From Paludibacter sp. (GTDB lineage Bacteria > Bacteroidota > Bacteroidia > Bacteroidales > Paludibacteraceae), in the NCBI GenBank assembly GCA_017882285.1, contig JADGPS010000023.1:1-40515 (forward strand): 40,515 nt of DNA, in the 5' to 3' direction. A program made the translations under genes and the position numbers. Shown in pieces: positions 28,312-37,682 of the stretch; within the stretch, counting starts at the first letter, position 1, and the number at the start of each line of letters is the position of its first letter. The notes beneath the pieces were generated by a model, which worked only from the letters and a program-made list of their open reading frames with translations, was not told where the DNA came from and ran no database searches.

Positions 28312-30264
28312 ATGTTAAAAATGAAAAATAGAAACGGTCGAAAGATAGTGTTATTTATCTTCATTTCACTATCGTTTTCTGCTTTTGCAACTGTCAGGTT
28401 ACCAAAGCTTATTTCGGATGGAATGGTACTTCAGCGCGATTGCAAGGTGAAAGTTTGGGGATGGGCCGATCCGAATGAAAAAATTACAATCGAAATTGCC
28501 GGAAAAAAGCTGGCATGCCAGGCCAATGAAAAAGGAGAGTGGGTTGCATTACTTTCTCCTCAAAAGTCCGGTGGTCCTTTTTCTATGGAAATAACAGGGA
28601 CAAATTCAATCAAAATCAGTAATATTCTTTTTGGCGATGTGTGGCTGTGTTCCGGTCAGTCAAACATGGAATTACCCATGTCCCGGGTGAAACCAAGGTA
28701 TGAAGACCTGATTAATAATTCCGAAAATACGAATATTCGTTGTTTTACTGTTTCGCAAAAATATAATTTTAAAAATCCTGAAGCGGATTTTAATATGGGA
28801 GAATGGAAAATGGCAAACCCAACAAACGTGTTGAAATTTTCAGCTGTTGCCTATTTTTTTGCAAAAGAATTATATGACAACTATAAGGTTCCGGTTGGTT
28901 TGATTAATGCAAGTTTAGGCGGTTCACCTATTGAGGCCTGGATGAGCGAAGACGCGTTGAAAAAATTTCCGGATTTTTATACTGAAACTCTGAAATTCAG
29001 AAATGATGATCTTATTAAACAGATCGAAAAATCAGATAATGAGCGTATTGGGACCTGGTATGCTGAATTGGTAAAAAAAGATGCCGGATATAAAAATACA
29101 ACTAATCACTGGAGTAACTTTGAATTGGTCACGGCTGACTGGGGAATCATGAATATACCCGGATATTGGGCCGATACAGAACTTGGTGCTGTAAACGGCG
29201 TTGTTTGGTTCAGAAAAGAAATTCAACTTACATCTGATATGGCAGGAAAACAGGCCAGATTAAATCTTGGCCGGATTGTAGATGCTGATTCGGTTTTTAT
29301 CAACGGTAGTTTTATCGGAACTACCAGTTATCAATATCCGCCGCGATGGTATACTGTTCCAGCTAATGTTTTGAAAGATGGAAATAATACAATTGTTGTC
29401 CGGGTTATCAGTAATTCAGGAAAAGGAGGTTTCGTATTGGATAAACCTTACACATTGACAGTCGGAAACACAACAATTGATTTAAAGGGAGTCTGGCACT
29501 ATAAACTTGGAGCAAGGATGCCGCCACTCGGGAGCCAGACTTTTATTCGCTGGAAACCTATGGGTTTGTACAATGCAATGATTGCTCCTTTGCGTAATTA
29601 TAATATTAAAGGCGTAATCTGGTATCAGGGTGAATCGAATACTGGAAATCCGGCAGAATATGCCCAACTTTTCCCGGCTATGATCCTCGACTGGCGAATG
29701 CAATTCAAACAAGGTGTATTTCCTTTCTTATTTGTTCAGTTACCTAATTTTATGGAGCCAAATCCAAATCCTGCTCCCAGTAGTTGGGCCGTGCTGAGGG
29801 AATCACAGCTAAAAACGCTGTCTGTTCCCAAAACCGGAATGGCTGTTGCTATTGATTTAGGTGAATGGAATGACGTTCATCCGTTGAATAAACTTGATGT
29901 GGGAAAGCGACTGGTTTTAGCTGCTCAATATGTTGCATACCATGATAAGAAAGTTGTGTATTCGGGTCCAGTTTATAAATCGATGAAAATTGTGGGGAGT
30001 AAAATTGAATTAACATTTGATCATATCGGTAGTGGTTTAATTGTCAAAAACGGACAACATCTTCATTATTTCTCCATTGCCGGTGCTGATAAAAAATTTG
30101 TGTGGGCGAAAGCAGAAATTAAAGGCAATAAAGTGATAGTTTGGAGCGATGAAGTTACCAATCCTGTTGCAGTGCGATATGCCTGGGCAGATAATCCCGA
30201 GAACGCCAATTTGTATAACCGGGAAAATTTACCTGCTTCTCCTTTTCGTACCGATTCGTGGTAA
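28312..30264 (+). CDS. Secreted SGNH esterase of the sialate O-acetylesterase type (probable acetylxylan esterase, CE20-like)
   Basis: Probable carbohydrate O-acetylesterase. A signal peptide (to about residue 26) is followed by a small beta-domain (LPKLISDGMVLQRD). The SGNH block has LCSGQSNMELPM with nucleophile S117, GLINASLGGSPIEAW and GVIWYQGESNTGNP, and the D521/H523 pair in EWNDVHPLNK. Between the SGNH halves (about 265-395) is a jelly-roll resembling a GH2 sugar-binding domain (GVVWFRKEIQL, VFINGSFIG, WYTVPANVLKDGNNTIVVRV). This split arrangement is known in xylan and xyloglucan acetylesterases. In this locus acetylated xylan is the natural guess. ATGs at 28312 and 28321 are both possible starts. 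It follows the GH43 gene by 15 bases. Confidence 0.88.
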   Translation: MLKMKNRNGRKIVLFIFISLSFSAFATVRLPKLISDGMVLQRDCKVKVWGWADPNEKITIEIAGKKLACQANEKGEWVALLSPQKSGGPFSMEITGTNSIKISNILFGDVWLCSGQSNMELPMSRVKPRYEDLINNSENTNIRCFTVSQKYNFKNPEADFNMGEWKMANPTNVLKFSAVAYFFAKELYDNYKVPVGLINASLGGSPIEAWMSEDALKKFPDFYTETLKFRNDDLIKQIEKSDNERIGTWYAELVKKDAGYKNTTNHWSNFELVTADWGIMNIPGYWADTELGAVNGVVWFRKEIQLTSDMAGKQARLNLGRIVDADSVFINGSFIGTTSYQYPPRWYTVPANVLKDGNNTIVVRVISNSGKGGFVLDKPYTLTVGNTTIDLKGVWHYKLGARMPPLGSQTFIRWKPMGLYNAMIAPLRNYNIKGVIWYQGESNTGNPAEYAQLFPAMILDWRMQFKQGVFPFLFVQLPNFMEPNPNPAPSSWAVLRESQLKTLSVPKTGMAVAIDLGEWNDVHPLNKLDVGKRLVLAAQYVAYHDKKVVYSGPVYKSMKIVGSKIELTFDHIGSGLIVKNGQHLHYFSIAGADKKFVWAKAEIKGNKVIVWSDEVTNPVAVRYAWADNPENANLYNRENLPASPFRTDSW

Positions 30265-30331
30265 GCGTTAATTTAATTTATAAAAATCAAATAGAGTTTC
30301 ATTTAATCTGCTAAAATAGAATTAAAAATAG

Positions 30332-32980
30332 ATGAAAACTGGTATAAAAAGAATTGCTTTTGCAATCATTATCTCGTTAACTTTTACTTCTTTCAAACCT
30401 GTAGAACCGTATCTGAATACAAATCTGAGTTTCGAAGAGCGAACCAATGATTTAGTTTCCCGTCTCACTTTAGAGGAAAAAGTTCAATTGTTGCGTTATG
30501 ATTCTCCGGAAATAAAACGATTGGGTATACCTGCTTATAATTGGTGGAACGAATGTTTGCATGGTGTTGCCCGTTCGGGACTGGCTACCGTTTTTCCTCA
30601 GGCTATCGGCATGGCCGCCATGTGGGATACCGATCAAATGTTTGTGAATGCCAATTCAATTTCGGATGAAGCCCGTGCCAAGCATCATGAGTATGTACGT
30701 CAGGGGAAACGAGGTATTTATGAAGGATTGACATTCTGGACTCCAAATATTAATATTTTCAGGGATCCACGTTGGGGCCGTGGCATGGAAACGTATGGTG
30801 AAGATCCCTTTCTGACTGCAGAATTAGCTATCCCTTTTGTTAAAGGATTGCAAGGCGATGATCCTAAATATCTTAAACTTGTAGCTACTGCCAAACACTT
30901 CGCAGTTCACAGCGGTCCCGAATCGACTCGGCACTCCTTCGACGTGTGGCCTAACGACTACGATATGGCTGAAACGTATCTTCCTCACTTCAAACGTACC
31001 GTGCAGGAGGCAAATGTTTATTCGGTGATGTGCGCTTATCAACGATTTAAAGGCGCACCCTGCTGTGGCAATAAATATCTGGAAGATTTGGTTCGTAATA
31101 AATGGGGATTTCAGGGTTATATTGTTTCCGATTGTTGGGCGATACGTGATTTTTTCGAAAAAAATGCCCATGCTGTGGTGGCAACTCCAGAAGAAGCCGC
31201 AGCTATGGCTGTAAAGGCCGGGACTGATTTGAATTGCGGAAATACCTATTATCCTTATCTGATTGGTGCCGTAAAACAGGGACTTATTACTGAGTCTGAA
31301 ATAGATGTTTCAGTAAAACGGGTCATCTTGGCACGTATGAAATTAGGACAATTCGATCCGGATTCGATGGTTAAATATTCGCAGATGCCTATTAATGTGG
31401 TTGATTGCGAAAACCACCGTTTGCTTGCACTTCAATCGGCACGGAAATCGATGGTGCTATTGAAAAATGAAAACAATATTCTTCCTTTTTCAAAACAAAT
31501 CAAAAGAGTAGCCGTTATTGGTCCTAATGCCAACGATAACGAAGTTCTGTTAGGAAATTATAACGGTTATCCTGCCATTAACATAACTCCTTTTGAAGGA
31601 ATTAAACAAAAATTGCCTGATGCAGAGGTTAATTATGCCCAGGGTTGTGAATTAGCCGAAAATTTTCCATTTTTATCGGCAGTACCGGCTGATTTTCTTT
31701 TTACCGATAAGTTGGCTAAACAAAAAGGATTGAATGCGGAGTATTTCGATACTGTCGATTTGAAGGGTAAACCGCTACATAAACGGATTGATCCGAATGT
31801 CGATTTTACCTGGCGTACCAAAGCACCTTTCGATGATTTAAAATATGAACGGTATTCGGTTCGTTGGAAAGGTGTGCTTATCCCCAAAGAAACAGGCGAA
31901 TATGTTTTAGGAGGCGAAGGTTTAAGCGGATTTAAACTTTTTGTCAATGGGAAACAGATTTTGGATTATAAAAATAATAAACATCATGCCCGCAAAATTT
32001 TCCAGCCGATGAATCTGATTGCCGGGAAAGCGTATCACATTAAAATTGAATACAGTCAGGAAGATAATGAATACTCCATTATCCGTTTTTTGTGGGAATC
32101 ACCCAAAACAAATTTGAAAAACCAAGCTGTCGAGTTGGCTAAAAAATCCGATTTAGTGGTACTTTGTATGGGATTGAGTCCGCTGTTGGAAGGTGAAGAA
32201 ATGAAAGTAAATGTAACTGGTTTTTATGGAGGCGACCGGACGGATATTAAGTTGCCCGAAATGCAGACCGATTTGATTAAAGAAATTAAGAAACTCGGAA
32301 AACCAACCATTTTGGTTTTATTGAACGGAAGCGCATTAGCTTTCAATTGGGAGAATGAAAATATACCGGCTATTTTGGAAGCGTGGTATCCGGGGCAAGC
32401 CGGTGGACAAGCCATTGCCGATGTGATTTTTGGTGATTATAATCCTGGTGGACGGTTACCGCTGACTTTCTACAAGAGCATTGACCAGATTCCGGCTTTC
32501 GATAATTACGATATGAGTGGCAAAACCTATCGTTACTTTAAAGGAGAACCTCTCTATGAATTTGGTTACGGGTTAAGCTTTACGAATTTTGAATACTCGG
32601 TGAAACAAATGCCGGAAACAATTAAAACTGGTGAAAATATCGATGTTTCGGTTGATGTTAAAAACATGGGAAAACTGGATGGAGATGAAGTCGTTCAGTT
32701 GTATGTTTCATTGCCTGAAAGTAGATTACGGGTTCCAATCCGTTCACTTCAGGGTTTTAAACGCATCCATTTAGCAGCAGGAGAAACAAAATCTGTGAAT
32801 TTTACTCTGAAACCCGCCCAGTTTGCCGGACGAAATGCGGATAATGTGGCTTTGGTTGAGCCAGGAGTTGTTCAGATTTCTGTCGGTAGAAAACAACCTG
32901 ATGTTAAATGTATAGCATCCAGGCAAGTTGTGCAGCAAAATGTGATGATGACCGGAGATGCTTTTACAGTAAATGAGTAA
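30332..32980 (+). CDS. GH3 beta-xylosidase with PA14 insertion
   Basis: Exo-acting beta-xylosidase of 882 residues with a weak signal peptide (about 1-22), so probably periplasmic. The N-terminal barrel has WWNECLHGVARSG, DPRWGRGMETYGEDP, ATAKHFAVHSGPE and nucleophile D267 in YIVSDCWAI. The alpha/beta sandwich is split by a PA14 domain at about 460-600 (KGLNAEYFDTVDLKG to IIRFLWESP). It resumes with LVVLCMGLSP, GEEMKVN, WYPGQAGGQAIADVIFGDYNPGGRLPL and ends in a fibronectin-III-like domain (YGLSFTNFEY, DGDEVVQLYVS). PA14 insertions are common in GH3 and can restrict access to long chains. It probably releases xylose from oligosaccharides trimmed by the neighbouring enzymes. Confidence 0.95.
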   Translation: MKTGIKRIAFAIIISLTFTSFKPVEPYLNTNLSFEERTNDLVSRLTLEEKVQLLRYDSPEIKRLGIPAYNWWNECLHGVARSGLATVFPQAIGMAAMWDTDQMFVNANSISDEARAKHHEYVRQGKRGIYEGLTFWTPNINIFRDPRWGRGMETYGEDPFLTAELAIPFVKGLQGDDPKYLKLVATAKHFAVHSGPESTRHSFDVWPNDYDMAETYLPHFKRTVQEANVYSVMCAYQRFKGAPCCGNKYLEDLVRNKWGFQGYIVSDCWAIRDFFEKNAHAVVATPEEAAAMAVKAGTDLNCGNTYYPYLIGAVKQGLITESEIDVSVKRVILARMKLGQFDPDSMVKYSQMPINVVDCENHRLLALQSARKSMVLLKNENNILPFSKQIKRVAVIGPNANDNEVLLGNYNGYPAINITPFEGIKQKLPDAEVNYAQGCELAENFPFLSAVPADFLFTDKLAKQKGLNAEYFDTVDLKGKPLHKRIDPNVDFTWRTKAPFDDLKYERYSVRWKGVLIPKETGEYVLGGEGLSGFKLFVNGKQILDYKNNKHHARKIFQPMNLIAGKAYHIKIEYSQEDNEYSIIRFLWESPKTNLKNQAVELAKKSDLVVLCMGLSPLLEGEEMKVNVTGFYGGDRTDIKLPEMQTDLIKEIKKLGKPTILVLLNGSALAFNWENENIPAILEAWYPGQAGGQAIADVIFGDYNPGGRLPLTFYKSIDQIPAFDNYDMSGKTYRYFKGEPLYEFGYGLSFTNFEYSVKQMPETIKTGENIDVSVDVKNMGKLDGDEVVQLYVSLPESRLRVPIRSLQGFKRIHLAAGETKSVNFTLKPAQFAGRNADNVALVEPGVVQISVGRKQPDVKCIASRQVVQQNVMMTGDAFTVNE

Positions 32981-33006
32981 TTTTGCAAAATAAGCTGTTT
33001 GAAATT

Positions 33007-35124
33007 ATGTATAAAAGGCTCATTGTTTGTATTTTTGTTTTGGGATTTATATTTAGTTCCCATGCCGAGGATGGTAGTCAACTTTGGTTGCGGTTTCATT
33101 CCGTTCATCCTCAAAAACAACTTTTTTCGGGAGTGACTGGTACTACTGCTACGACAGCAATGACAGAATTGCAACATGACTGGATGGAGATGACAGGAAA
33201 ACCACTGTACCAGACTAATAAAATTGAGAATAATTCATTGGTTATCGGAACGATTCAATCCCGGAATATTCGTTCGTTCGGATTATCAAAGGAACTTATT
33301 CAATTGGGAGACGAAGGTTATGTAATCAAAACCATTCAGCAAATGAATAAAAAAATTACGGTAATTGCCTCATCAACAGATAAAGGTCTGCTTTATGGTG
33401 TCTTTCACCTGTTACGATTAATCCAGACAGATCATTTATCACAAAACCTGAATATCTCAGAGAAACCGTCTTATCAGGTTCGCGTTCTTAATCATTGGGA
33501 CAATCTGGATCGTACTGTTGAACGCGGTTATGCCGGACGTTCTATCTGGCGTTGGGATGAATTGCCCGGGAAAATATCGCTTCGTTACAAAGCTTATGCC
33601 CGCGCAAATGCTTCTATCGGTATTAATGGAACAGTGTTGAATAATGTGAATGCAGCACCGGAAATTCTGTCGGACACAAACCTGCAAAAAGTAAAAGTGA
33701 TTGCCGGCGAATTGCGTCCCTATAACATCAAAGTTTATTTGGCAATCAATTTTTCATCACCGGCCAAATTAGGAGGTTTATCAACTTCCGATCCCATGAA
33801 TGCACAAGTACGTGATTGGTGGAAGGATAAAACCAACGAAATTTATCGTATGATTCCCGATTTCGGCGGTTTTTTGGTGAAAGCCAATTCTGAAGGTCTG
33901 CCGGGCCCGCAGGATTATGGACGGACGCATGCTGATGGTACCAATATGTTGGCCGATGCACTTAAATCCCATGGTGGTATTGTGATGTGGCGGGCTTTCG
34001 TGTATGCACCAACAGGAGACGATCGTGCCAAGTTAGCTTACGAAGAATTTGTTCTGTTGGATGGACAATTCCGTGATAATGTGATTATTCAGGTTAAAAA
34101 CGGACCGATTGATTTTCAACCGAGGGAACCTTTCAGCCCTTTATTTGGTGGTTTGAAAAAAACGAAATTAATGCCGGAGTTTCAGATAACCCAGGAATAT
34201 TTAGGGCAGGGAAATCATTTGGTTTTTTTATCACCAATGTGGAAAGAATGTTTGGATGCCGATACATATTGTAATGGAGCAGGATCAACTATTGCAAAAA
34301 TAACAGACGGAACTTTGTATGGAAATAAAATTTCAGCCATTGCGGGTGTCGCCAATATCGGAGAAGATCCAAACTGGTGCGGTCATCATTTTGCGCAGGC
34401 AAACTGGTATGCTTTCGGTCGTTTAGCGTGGAACAACAGCCTGATTTCGAAGCAGATTGCACAAGAATGGATAAAAATGACTTTCTGCTCATCTGATTCT
34501 TTTGTAGAACCTATCACTGATATGATGCTTCGTTCAAGGGAAGCTGCTGTAGATTACATGATGCCACTGGGACTTCACCATTTATTTGCCTGGGAACATC
34601 ATTATGGACCTCAACCTTGGTGTTACATACAGGGAGCACGACCCGACTGGTTGCCATCTTATTATCACAAAGCTGATTCAGTTGGTTTGGGATTCGATAG
34701 ATCAACAAGTGGGAGTAATGCAGTTTCACAATATTATTCCCCTTTACGTGAAGTATATAACGATCTATCAACTTGTCCTGAGAATCTTGTTTTGTGGTTC
34801 CATCATGTTCCGTGGGATTACCGCATGAAAAACGGATTTACCATGTGGGATGAACTGTGTTATAAATATGATTCCGGATTAAAAGAAGTGCGTGATTTCC
34901 AGAAAATTTGGGATAAAATGGAAAAATATGTTGATACTCAACGTTTCAAGGGAGTTCAGTCTAAACTTCGGATTCAGGCACACGATGCAGTTTGGTGGAA
35001 AGATGCCTGTCTGCTATATTTTCAAACTTTTTCAAAACGACCGATTCCCTACGATATTGAACGACCGGTTTATGAATTAGGAGATTTGAAGAAGATAAAA
35101 TTGAATATGAAAAGTCATAATTAA
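33007..35124 (+). CDS. GH67 alpha-glucuronidase, secreted
   Basis: Cleaves (4-O-methyl)-glucuronic acid from the non-reducing terminal xylose of short xylo-oligosaccharides. The ATG at 33007 gives a signal peptide ending SSHA; a TTG at 32983 is less likely. GH67 order is clear: a small N-terminal domain, then the barrel from YQVRVLNHWDNLDRTVERGYAG. FLVKANSEGLPGP has acid E296, GPIDFQPREP has D369, and FQITQEYLG has E397. The two basic residues are 28 apart, as in characterised family members (recalled). A helical C-terminal domain (WFHHVPWDYRM) follows. The 705-residue length is typical. It complements GH115 at 21877. It begins 26 bases after the GH3 stop. Confidence 0.95.
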   Translation: MYKRLIVCIFVLGFIFSSHAEDGSQLWLRFHSVHPQKQLFSGVTGTTATTAMTELQHDWMEMTGKPLYQTNKIENNSLVIGTIQSRNIRSFGLSKELIQLGDEGYVIKTIQQMNKKITVIASSTDKGLLYGVFHLLRLIQTDHLSQNLNISEKPSYQVRVLNHWDNLDRTVERGYAGRSIWRWDELPGKISLRYKAYARANASIGINGTVLNNVNAAPEILSDTNLQKVKVIAGELRPYNIKVYLAINFSSPAKLGGLSTSDPMNAQVRDWWKDKTNEIYRMIPDFGGFLVKANSEGLPGPQDYGRTHADGTNMLADALKSHGGIVMWRAFVYAPTGDDRAKLAYEEFVLLDGQFRDNVIIQVKNGPIDFQPREPFSPLFGGLKKTKLMPEFQITQEYLGQGNHLVFLSPMWKECLDADTYCNGAGSTIAKITDGTLYGNKISAIAGVANIGEDPNWCGHHFAQANWYAFGRLAWNNSLISKQIAQEWIKMTFCSSDSFVEPITDMMLRSREAAVDYMMPLGLHHLFAWEHHYGPQPWCYIQGARPDWLPSYYHKADSVGLGFDRSTSGSNAVSQYYSPLREVYNDLSTCPENLVLWFHHVPWDYRMKNGFTMWDELCYKYDSGLKEVRDFQKIWDKMEKYVDTQRFKGVQSKLRIQAHDAVWWKDACLLYFQTFSKRPIPYDIERPVYELGDLKKIKLNMKSHN

Positions 35125-35291
35125 CCGACAATTTTTCAAAAATTCTAACCTTTAGAAAGTTATAATAATCTTAAACGGGAATGTTTACTGCAATAGAAGT
35201 AATCGAAGATAAAGAATTAAATGTAAACTGATCCGAAATAATACATATCCTGTACTGAAAAATAGTTTAACAAAAAATAGAAATAAAAATT

Positions 35292-37346
35292 ATGCAAAAA
35301 GTTTTTGAAGTGAAAAATCCGGACTTTGAATTAAGTCCATTTACCGGGATGACGAAAAGGCATTATATTGAATGTGCTAAATATATTCTGGAAAGAGCCT
35401 TTAAACACGTTGATTCATTAGAAACATCCATATCATTTCCTACCGTTCCGGGGAAAACATATCCACAGCCAAACGCTCCTGAATGGCGTTATCGTGCTGC
35501 AGATTTTGAAGCCCTTGAACGAACTTTCAATCTTGCCGGACCACTTATTCATAATGATCCAGAAGTAACCATAAACAACATAAAATTGCGTGACTATTAT
35601 AGTTTGCATATATACAATGCATTTACGCCTGGCCATGCTAACTCAATACCTCTACCCGAAGAACTTCCAGACTCAACGTATCAGTTTACTTGTGAATTTG
35701 GTGGTTTGTTTAAAACCTTGCTTCTTATGCCGGATACTATTTGGTCGGGTTACACGCAAAAGCAAAAAGACGAGATGGTTGAATGCATTTCAAAATGGGG
35801 ACACCACAGAACAACACAGAATAACTGGCGTATATTTAATGTTACAACCCTTTCCTTCCTTAAAAAACACGGTTATGAAATTGATGATGAATTATTAAAA
35901 AGTCATCTTTTATGGATTGCTTCTTATCATTCGGGCAATGGATGGTATCTGGAACAAACTTACAATTACTATACAATTAGTTTATTTATTGTATATTTAA
36001 CAATATGGAACAGAACCTTTGGTGATGAGTTTTACCCTGAAATCGCTGAAACCATTGAAAAATCCGCCCAAGAATTATATAAAACGTATGTTAATTTCTT
36101 CGGAAGGGATGGTTATGTAAATATGTGGGCAAGAAGCATCACTTACAGAACCTGGATATCCGGAGGTTTCCCTGTTTCTTTTTTATTGAAAGGAGGATCG
36201 CCATTGGATCCCGGAATGGCCAGAAGGCTTTGTTCCGGTTCTTTACTCCAGTTTGTAACTCGTGAAGAATTTTTTGAAAATGATATACCGAGCCTTGGTT
36301 ATTACAGACATACCGAATATATTTTACAAAACTATAGTTGTGCCGGTAGTCCTTTTATCATGTTTATCCCTTTTATTGCCTTGGCATTGCCCGATGATTC
36401 TCCTTTTTGGACAGCCAAAGAAAATGAAGGTTTTTGGAAAGAGCTTGGAAACGAAACAAATGTTGAAGTTCTGAATAATCCGGGAATTGTACTTGCGAAC
36501 CATGGAAAAACAGGAACTTCCGAAATAATACCCGGTAAAGTTTACTACCAGGACCCAAATTATTCCAAACTTGCATACAACACACATTTCCCTTGGGAGG
36601 ATCATAACCCACAAGGTGGAACTGCTATGGAATACAGTTTCAGAAGCCTCGATCCAAGAGACTTACGTGGTGATGATATTAATTTTTATCTTACAGGTCA
36701 TAAATTACAAAATAGTTCTGAAAAGAACACTGTATATACCACTTCGGAAAGTATGCTCTATAATGGCGTCAGGAAGGATGTGATTTATAGGCAGGCTATT
36801 ATGCGAAAACCACCCAATAATGGTGTAGGATATATTATTGATCTGGCTGAAATTATTATTCCCGGAGGTATAATCAGAGTTGACCGCTCACGCATGGCAT
36901 TTGAATATGAGCTAACATTAGGAAACTATGGTTTACCGCATATAAAAGGGGTAAAAGCAGTTGTTAAGCAATTTGAAGATGGCAATAAGAAAGTGATTAC
37001 CGCATCCATCCCAGGAAGAAAAGTGGCATTGATAACCTATAACGGATGGGATGAAGTGAGAAGTTTAACTCATGAGGGACGAAATGCGGAAGCTGATGAA
37101 AGTACAGTTGTGTATGCTCATAAACAAAGAGTGGAAAAAAATCCTCCAATGGAATTGATGGTATCTGTTTTACTTCATAAAATGGATGATACGGAATGGA
37201 CCAAGGAAGAATTATCACCCATAAAAAGCTTTGAAATTATGGATATAACCCCTACTTTTTCAGCTTTGGGTGCAAATATTATCCTTAACAATAACAAAAA
37301 ATATGAAGTAGATTTTATTGATATAGATGGATACCGTTCTTGCTAG
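35292..37346 (+). CDS. DUF2264 family protein, cytoplasmic
   Basis: A 684-residue protein with no signal peptide. The N-terminal half (about 20-375) is an alpha/alpha-barrel-like domain of the DUF2264 type, with NPDFELSPFTGMTKRHY, WRYRAADFEALERTFNLAGPL, WRIFNVTTLSFLKKHG and DGYVNMWARSITYRTWISGG. The C-terminal half (about 380-680) is beta-rich. Many such two-domain proteins are polysaccharide lyases or exo-glycosidases. DUF2264 members occur in glycan PULs, and I recall a link to glucuronidase-type glycosidase families, but I cannot confirm it. As the last gene of unit B, behind two alpha-glucuronidases, it may process glucuronic acid-containing or other decorated products in the cytoplasm. 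The catalytic residues are not known to me. Confidence 0.75.
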   Translation: MQKVFEVKNPDFELSPFTGMTKRHYIECAKYILERAFKHVDSLETSISFPTVPGKTYPQPNAPEWRYRAADFEALERTFNLAGPLIHNDPEVTINNIKLRDYYSLHIYNAFTPGHANSIPLPEELPDSTYQFTCEFGGLFKTLLLMPDTIWSGYTQKQKDEMVECISKWGHHRTTQNNWRIFNVTTLSFLKKHGYEIDDELLKSHLLWIASYHSGNGWYLEQTYNYYTISLFIVYLTIWNRTFGDEFYPEIAETIEKSAQELYKTYVNFFGRDGYVNMWARSITYRTWISGGFPVSFLLKGGSPLDPGMARRLCSGSLLQFVTREEFFENDIPSLGYYRHTEYILQNYSCAGSPFIMFIPFIALALPDDSPFWTAKENEGFWKELGNETNVEVLNNPGIVLANHGKTGTSEIIPGKVYYQDPNYSKLAYNTHFPWEDHNPQGGTAMEYSFRSLDPRDLRGDDINFYLTGHKLQNSSEKNTVYTTSESMLYNGVRKDVIYRQAIMRKPPNNGVGYIIDLAEIIIPGGIIRVDRSRMAFEYELTLGNYGLPHIKGVKAVVKQFEDGNKKVITASIPGRKVALITYNGWDEVRSLTHEGRNAEADESTVVYAHKQRVEKNPPMELMVSVLLHKMDDTEWTKEELSPIKSFEIMDITPTFSALGANIILNNNKKYEVDFIDIDGYRSC

Positions 37347-37479
37347 CTAATTAGTAAAAAATAAAACTGAAAAAGATTAGTTCAGACTTTTTATGTTAAA
37401 ATAAATACTGTTATGAACAGTGACAAAATGCAGATTGTAAATTGATATGGAATCTAAATATTTGAATGTTTAGCAGTAA

Positions 37480-37587
37480 ATGTAACTAAAGACTGATGAT
37501 TTGAAAGAAAATAGTGATAAATGTAACCATTAAACAACTATATGAACGCATGAAGCAATTCTCTGAATTTGAAATGATATATATTTG
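37480..37587 (+). promoter_or_regulatory. Promoter of the T9SS unit with candidate HTCS operator
   Basis: TATATTTG (37580-37587), identical to the susC1 -7 box, lies 95 bases before the GTG start. ATGTAAC at 37521-37527 ends exactly 52 bases upstream of it. A second ATGTAAC at 37480-37486 starts 41 bp before the first, about four helical turns. No -33 TTTG is seen at the usual distance. The shared 52-base spacing ties this unit to susC1 and susC2 control. Confidence 0.6.
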
Positions 37588-37646
37588 TAATTGTTAAGTT
37601 TACAATATCTGTGTTTTTGATATTCTGTGTTTTGAGAATTTTGCTT

Positions 37647-37682
37647 AAGTAACTAAACCAATTAAAAGTAACTAAACCAATT
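37647..37682 (+). repeat. 17-bp direct repeat touching the GTG start codon
   Basis: AAGTAACTAAACCAATT occurs at 37647-37663 and again, unchanged, at 37666-37682, a 19-base period. The second copy ends at the base before the GTG start. It looks like a recent duplication by slippage and occupies the ribosome-binding zone of the xylanase gene. Confidence 0.8.

Larger units (their letters stand above)
37347..37682 (+). other. Intergenic region between DUF2264 and the T9SS GH10 gene
   Basis: A 336-base AT-rich spacer. It contains the control region at 37480-37587 and a 17-bp direct repeat abutting the next start codon (37647-37682). No terminator with a convincing stem and T tract was seen for unit B, and no small gene. 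Confidence 0.55.

Noticed and set aside
32983-33006. A TTG start at 32983 for GH67
   Set aside because: The ATG at 33007 places the signal peptide at the very N-terminus.
35125-35161. Terminator behind GH67
   Set aside because: The AATTTTT/AAAAATT palindrome and the TTCTAA/TTAGAA stem are AT-only or short, and no T tract follows.
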